Shown piece by piece: positions 60,285 through 64,000 of a stretch of 64,000 nucleotides of DNA (positions are counted from its first letter, which is position 1; each line of letters starts with the position of its first letter). The translations under genes were made by a program, and so were the position numbers. This DNA is from Euglena gracilis (taxonomy: Eukaryota; Euglenida; Euglenophyceae; Euglenales), in assembly GCA_039621445.1 (NCBI GenBank), contig CP154956.1:54901419-54965418 (forward strand), written 5' to 3'. The notes beneath the pieces were generated by a model, which worked only from the letters and a program-made list of their open reading frames with translations, had not been told where the DNA came from and searched no databases.

Positions 60285-61910
60285 GCCAGCCGTGCCGGGC
60301 CGTGCCGCTGGGCTGGGCCGGGCCCGGGCCAGGCCGGGTCAGGCCGGTGCGCCGCTGGCTGTGCCACCGGGCTGGGCCGGCCCCCCGGCCGGACCGGGCC
60401 GGGCCCGACTGGGCTGGGCCGGGCCGCCGATCAGCACTGGCCAGGCCGGGCCGCTGGCTGGGCCGCCGGGCTGGCCGAGCCGGGCCGGGCTGGGCCGCTG
60501 GACCGCCGGCCGGGCGGGGCCGGGCCGGGCCGTTCCTGGCCGACGGCCAGGCCCCTCCGCCGGCCAGGCCGGGCCGGTCCGGGCCGGGCCAGGTCAGGTC
60601 AGGCCAGGCCGGGCCAGGCCGGGCCGCTGGCTGTGCCACCGGGCTGGGCCGGGCCGAGCCGTGCCGCCGGGCTGGGCCGGGCCAGGCAAGGTCAGGCCGG
60701 GGCCGCTGGCTGTGCTGCCGGGCTGGGCCGGGCCCAGCCGTGCCGCCGGGCTGGGCCGGGCCAGGCCAGGTCAGGCTGGGGCTGCGAGCTGTGCCGCCGG
60801 GCCGGGCCGGGCCGCCGGGCTGCGGGGGCCCGCTGGGTGTGCCACTGGGCCGGGCTGGGCCGCTGGACCGCCGGCCGGGCCGGGCCGGGCCGGGCCGTTC
60901 CTGGCCGACGGCCAGGCCCCTCCGCCGGTCAGGCCGGGCCGGTCCGGGCTGGGCCAGGTTAGGTCAGGCCAGGCCGGGCCAGGCCGGGCCGTGCCGCCGG
61001 GCCGCCGGCCGTGCCGGACCGTGCCGCCGGGCTGGGCTGGGCTGGGCCGCCGGGCCGGACTGGGCCGGGCCACCTGGCCGGGCCAGACCGGGCCGGGCCA
61101 GGTTGGCCAGGCCGGGTCAGGACGGGCCGGGCCGCCGGGTCGCCGGCCGGGCCAGGCCGTGCCGCCGGGCCGCAGCCGGGCCGGGCCGCCGGGCCGCCGG
61201 CCGGGCCGGGCCAGCCAGGTCTGGCCGCCGGGACGCTGGCTGTGCCGCCGGGCCGGGCCGGGCCGGACCGGGCCGCTGAGCCGCCGGCCAGGCCGGCCAT
61301 GCCGCTGGGCTGCCGGCTGTGCCGGGCCGTGCCGCCGAGCCAGGCCGGGCCGGGCCAGGCCGGGCCGGCCGGCGGGCCGCTGGCTGTGCCGCCGGGCCGG
61401 GCTGGGCCGCTGGGCCGCCGTGCCGGACCGGGCCGGGCCAGGCCGGGCTGGGCCGGGCCGGGCCAGGCAGGGTCAGGCCGCCGGGTCGCTGGCTGTCGGG
61501 TCGGGCCTGGCCGCCGGCCGGGCCGGGTCGGGCCGCTGGGCCGCCAGCCTGGCCGGGCCATGTCGCCGGGCCGGACCGGGCCGCTGGGCGGCACGGCCCG
61601 GCACAGCCGGCCGGGCCAGGCCGTTGGGCAGCTGGCTGTGCCGTCGGGCCGGGCCGGGCCTGGCTGCCGGCCGGGCCGGGCCGGGCCGCTGGGTCACCGC
61701 ACAGGCCTGGCCATGCCGCCGGGCCGTGCCACTGGGCCGGGCCAGCCCGGGCCAGACCGGGTTAGGCCGCCGGGCCACTGGCTGTGCCGCCGGGCCGCGC
61801 GGGGCCGGGCCGGTCCGAGCCGCTGGGTCTGGCCGCCGGGCTGCCGGCTGCGCCGGGCCGGGCCACTGGGTCGCCGGCCGGGCCGGGCTGGGTCAGACCA
61901 CCGGGCAGGC
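60285..61910. repeat. GC-rich GGCCGGGC tract, right part
   Basis: About 1.6 kb built from GGCCGGGCC, GCCGCCGGGC, GCCGCTGG and AGGCC units. There is a direct repeat of about 390 bp: TTCCTGGCCGACGGCCAGGC CCCTCCGCCGG at 60532 and again at 60898. All plus frames are open for hundreds of codons because TAA/TAG/TGA cannot form from the units; this does not indicate a protein. Confidence 0.95.
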
Positions 61911-62286
61911 CATAAACAAATCCATAATTTGAAAGGCTTTTGCGTCCGGCCTGAAAAGGACATTGATGGGAAAATTGCGTCCGCAATGTGAGGATGTGGC
62001 TCACCACGCTTTTGGGGGGGGGGGTGAGCAAAGCTCACGCGCGTAGCGAAGCTAGCGCCGACTTGTACATACATACATACATACATCCATCCATCCACGC
62101 ATGCATCACACATACACACAGACATAAGCAAATTAACGCACTTGTTATATAATTTATATAAAAAAATTATATAAAAAATGTGCTCATTACTGATCAGCCA
62201 ACAATTGTTGAATTGACGAAAGCTGGATATTTGTTGTTTGGTTTACAATTATTGTGATTCGCACAGAGCCCCCACATTATTTTCAG
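61911..62286. other. No gene recognised; CATA microsatellite at 62065-62100
   Basis: Short CATA repeat with CATC units, then AT-rich sequence with TATATAATTTATATAAAAAA near 62145. Confidence 0.5.
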
Positions 62287-62390
62287 ATGTCATCCCTCCC
62301 AAGAGTTCCTCCCCAAGTACATCTTTCCCCAAATGCATTTTCCCAAGAAGTCTGATTCTGCCCCCACAGGAAGCGTTAATGGTAGCTCAG
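62287..62390 (+). CDS. Candidate exon, unknown (3'-end gene cluster)
   Basis: Acceptor CACATTATTTTCAG and donor GCTCAG|GTAGCA. The frame VIPPKSSSPSTSFPKCIFPR, SLILPPQEALMVAQ ends in phase 0. Alternative frames are open (CHPSQEFLPKYIFPQMHFPK), so it is provisional. Confidence 0.4.
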
Positions 62391-62484
62391 GTAGCATCCG
62401 CCAATTTTGTTGCATTTTGAATTGAATTTTCACACTTCTTGTGTGAAAATAATTTGCACTCAGCTCAAACACATTTCAACTCAG

Positions 62485-62574
62485 AAGCATTTTTGGGAGG
62501 AGGAGAAATCTGTCAGATGGATTCCCACAGATTCAACAGTTCAGCTGCGCAGACTCAGCCATTTTAACAATGGT
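62485..62574 (+). CDS. Candidate exon, unknown
   Basis: Acceptor AACACATTTCAACTCAG. Phase 0, as 62390 leaves it: KHFWEEEKSVRWIPTDSTVQ, LRRLSHFNN, then a weak donor AATG|GTTTAT; without it the frame stops at 62596-62598. Confidence 0.4.
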
Positions 62575-62913
62575 TTATTTTTTAGCTCTAGAGACTGACT
62601 GGATTTCACAGTTTTCTAATGGTTTTTATTCATTCAGTTCAGCATAATTTCATTATTGCTTCTATTCAATCAGTTTTAAATGTCGTCTGCAGTGTATTTG
62701 TGTGTTGTCTTAAGGAAGTCTTTTTCTCTCATTTTTTTTTGCTTGCAAAGGGAAAAAATGATAGGTTATTTCAGAGGTGAAAATTGATATGCATTGAATC
62801 CAGGGCAGTTTTCATTTAACACTTTGGGGTCGGGTTCCCACATGGTGGATGCCCTGAAGAGGCTTCATGTCGACCCGAAAAATATCCAATCCCCATCCCT
62901 GCATTGTCCCCAG
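62575..62913 (+). other. Putative intron
   Basis: AT-rich, ATTCATTCAGTT and TATTCAATCAGTT phrases. A small exon could be missing here, because the phases of 62574 and 62914 do not match directly. Confidence 0.35.
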
Positions 62914-63004
62914 GTACCCCCTGCAGGAGCCCATGGAGCTTAATCAAACCCTGAATCACCTCACAAAACATTCAAGTTTTCGCCCCCATTTTTGGTTTAA
63001 GGGG
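62914..63004 (+). CDS. Candidate exon, unknown
   Basis: Acceptor CCTGCATTGTCCCCAG. One base, then YPLQEPMELNQTLNHLTKHS, SFRPHFWFKG and AAGGGG|GTGTAA. It ends in phase 0 and joins 63059 across a 54-bp intron; read through, it stops at once. Confidence 0.45.
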
Positions 63005-63058
63005 GTGTAAATTGATGGTGGCTTTGGCCTCCTCTCCAGTTTTGTGCGCTTTCCACAG

Positions 63059-63172
63059 CTGGCCCCGCTGCGGAATATAGAAGGCTGGCTCGCGGGTGCT
63101 CAATTGAGTGGCAGCGTCCTCAATGGATCGTTGAATGGGTCGTTGGCCCCAGTTCGGGGGACGCCCCCACAG
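63059..63172 (+). CDS. Candidate exon, unknown
   Basis: Acceptor GCGCTTTCCACAG and donor CCACAG|GTGTTT enclose 38 codons in phase 0: LAPLRNIEGWLAGAQLSGSV, LNGSLNGSLAPVRGTPPQ. Small internal repeat NGSL. The following exon lies beyond the window or was not found. Confidence 0.48.
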
Positions 63173-63519
63173 GTGTTTGCCTGTTTGCCCACACATGTGC
63201 GCACTGCAGTCAAACACGCACTCATATGCCCAGACACAGGTTTTTTTTAAAAGTTGTTTTGGATGAAAGTGAATTTCTCTCTGACGCAAGTCGAGATGAC
63301 CCCACCCTCCAGGGGAGGGGAGGGGGCTCCATCTGCCCCAGCCCACTCTCGAGAACCCCCAGGTGGGAGATCACAGAGGTTAAGTGAATCTATGTCCCAA
63401 CCATGCATCTCTTTTTTTTTAAAAAAAGCCCAGGGGAGTTGCTGGGTTAGGGCTAGAAAGTTGAGCTGCTAGACATTTGGGCTGGTTAGCACCACAATGA
63501 AGGGGAGATGGGCAGGATC
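63173..63519. other. No gene recognised
   Basis: Unique sequence with a G-rich segment at 63301-63330 and CTTTTTTTTTAAAAAAAGC palindrome at 63409. Confidence 0.35.
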
Positions 63520-63802
63520 AATTGTCCAAAACGTGACCTGCAAAGGATAGTTTTGAAAGAAAAAAAACGAGCATATATACATGCATGCATGCATACATGC
63601 ATGCATACATACATGCATACATGCAAGAATTTACCATCCCTTCAGCTGCAAACCTGCAACCTGCAAAACTGACAATTGTCCAAAACGTGACCTGCAAAGG
63701 ATAGTTTTGAAGAAAAAAAACGAGCATATATACATGCATGCATGCATACATGCATGCATACATACATGCATACATGCAAGAATTTACCATCCCTTCAGCT
63801 AA
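63520..63802. repeat. Direct repeat of about 145 bp with CATG/CATA microsatellites
   Basis: AATTGTCCAAAACGTGACCT, GCAAAGGATAGTTTTGAA, AACGAGCATATATACATGCA and GCAAGAATTTACCATCCCTT occur at 63520-63647 and 63674-63800. The two microsatellite cores are nearly identical, so the duplication is recent. Confidence 0.95.
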
Positions 63803-64000
63803 CAACTTTCTTCTCCGTTTTCATTGCCAAATATCAAAGTTGCGTCTTTTTGATTTGGCTGGCAGGCTTTGTGGGGGCGGGGGCAGGCACTTTTTTTTCT
63901 CTAATTTTAAGGCGATCAAGAGAAAGTAATCCGAAGGCATTCGGGAAATATTCATGCTGTGGCAATTTCGTGTGTGAGTGATGTGTCATGGCTTTTCCCC
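63803..64000. other. No gene recognised at the window end
   Basis: Unique sequence with the frame TTFFSVFIAKYQSCVF open but unsupported. Confidence 0.3.

Noticed and set aside
60077-61991. Overlapping plus-strand ORFs of up to 583 codons, Pro/Gly/Arg/Ala-rich
   Set aside because: The GGCCGGGC repeat cannot form stop codons, so all frames are open; there is no unique sequence, start context or splice site.

Overview
This window looks like eukaryotic nuclear DNA from an intron-rich, repeat-laden genome, probably a protist or alga; I cannot name the organism. No open frame is long and complete in the bacterial style. Instead there are short exon-like pieces bounded by pyrimidine-AG acceptors and GT donors. 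In several neighbouring pieces the reading phase carries across the inferred intron. Between them lie satellites, microsatellites, foldbacks and many short non-autonomous DNA transposons. There is no rRNA, CRISPR or plasmid feature, and I did not recognise a tRNA. Runs of 8 to 17 G or C occur every few hundred bases.

Layout. 0.3-1.4 kb: a 79-bp tandem array broken by a transposon. 2.4-2.7 kb, minus strand: one exon of an FAD-dependent glycerol-3-phosphate dehydrogenase-like protein, the only piece I can assign to a family. 3-11.4 kb: transposons, hairpins and foldbacks. 11.7-14.9 kb, plus: exons of a protein ending in an IQ (calmodulin-binding) motif and an acidic tail. 15-16 kb: palindromic repeats. 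16.1-39.6 kb, plus: scattered phase-compatible exons of a helical, probably coiled-coil protein; if they form one gene, its introns hold a satellite block (16.8-23.7 kb), a drifting chain of palindromes (37.4-37.8 kb) and many transposons. 41 kb, minus: a small hydrophilic ORF. 43.2-51.3 kb, plus: exons of a basic or IQ-like protein. 54-58.6 kb: a few isolated exon candidates. 59.7-61.9 kb: a GC-rich tract of degenerate GGCCGGGC repeats split by a transposon. 62.2-63.2 kb, plus: a cluster of short exons.

The best-supported result is the transposon population. Twelve elements begin with CA (usually CAG) and end in CTG, and are flanked by 8-bp direct repeats that are perfect (9) or 7/8 (3), as in the hAT superfamily. 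Five are flanked by TA, and one by TTAA. Although their target-site classes differ, nearly all carry long G/C homopolymers and many carry a short GC-rich hairpin. Exon calls rest on reading frame, splice context and composition only; no transcript or homology search was possible, so most functions are left open.
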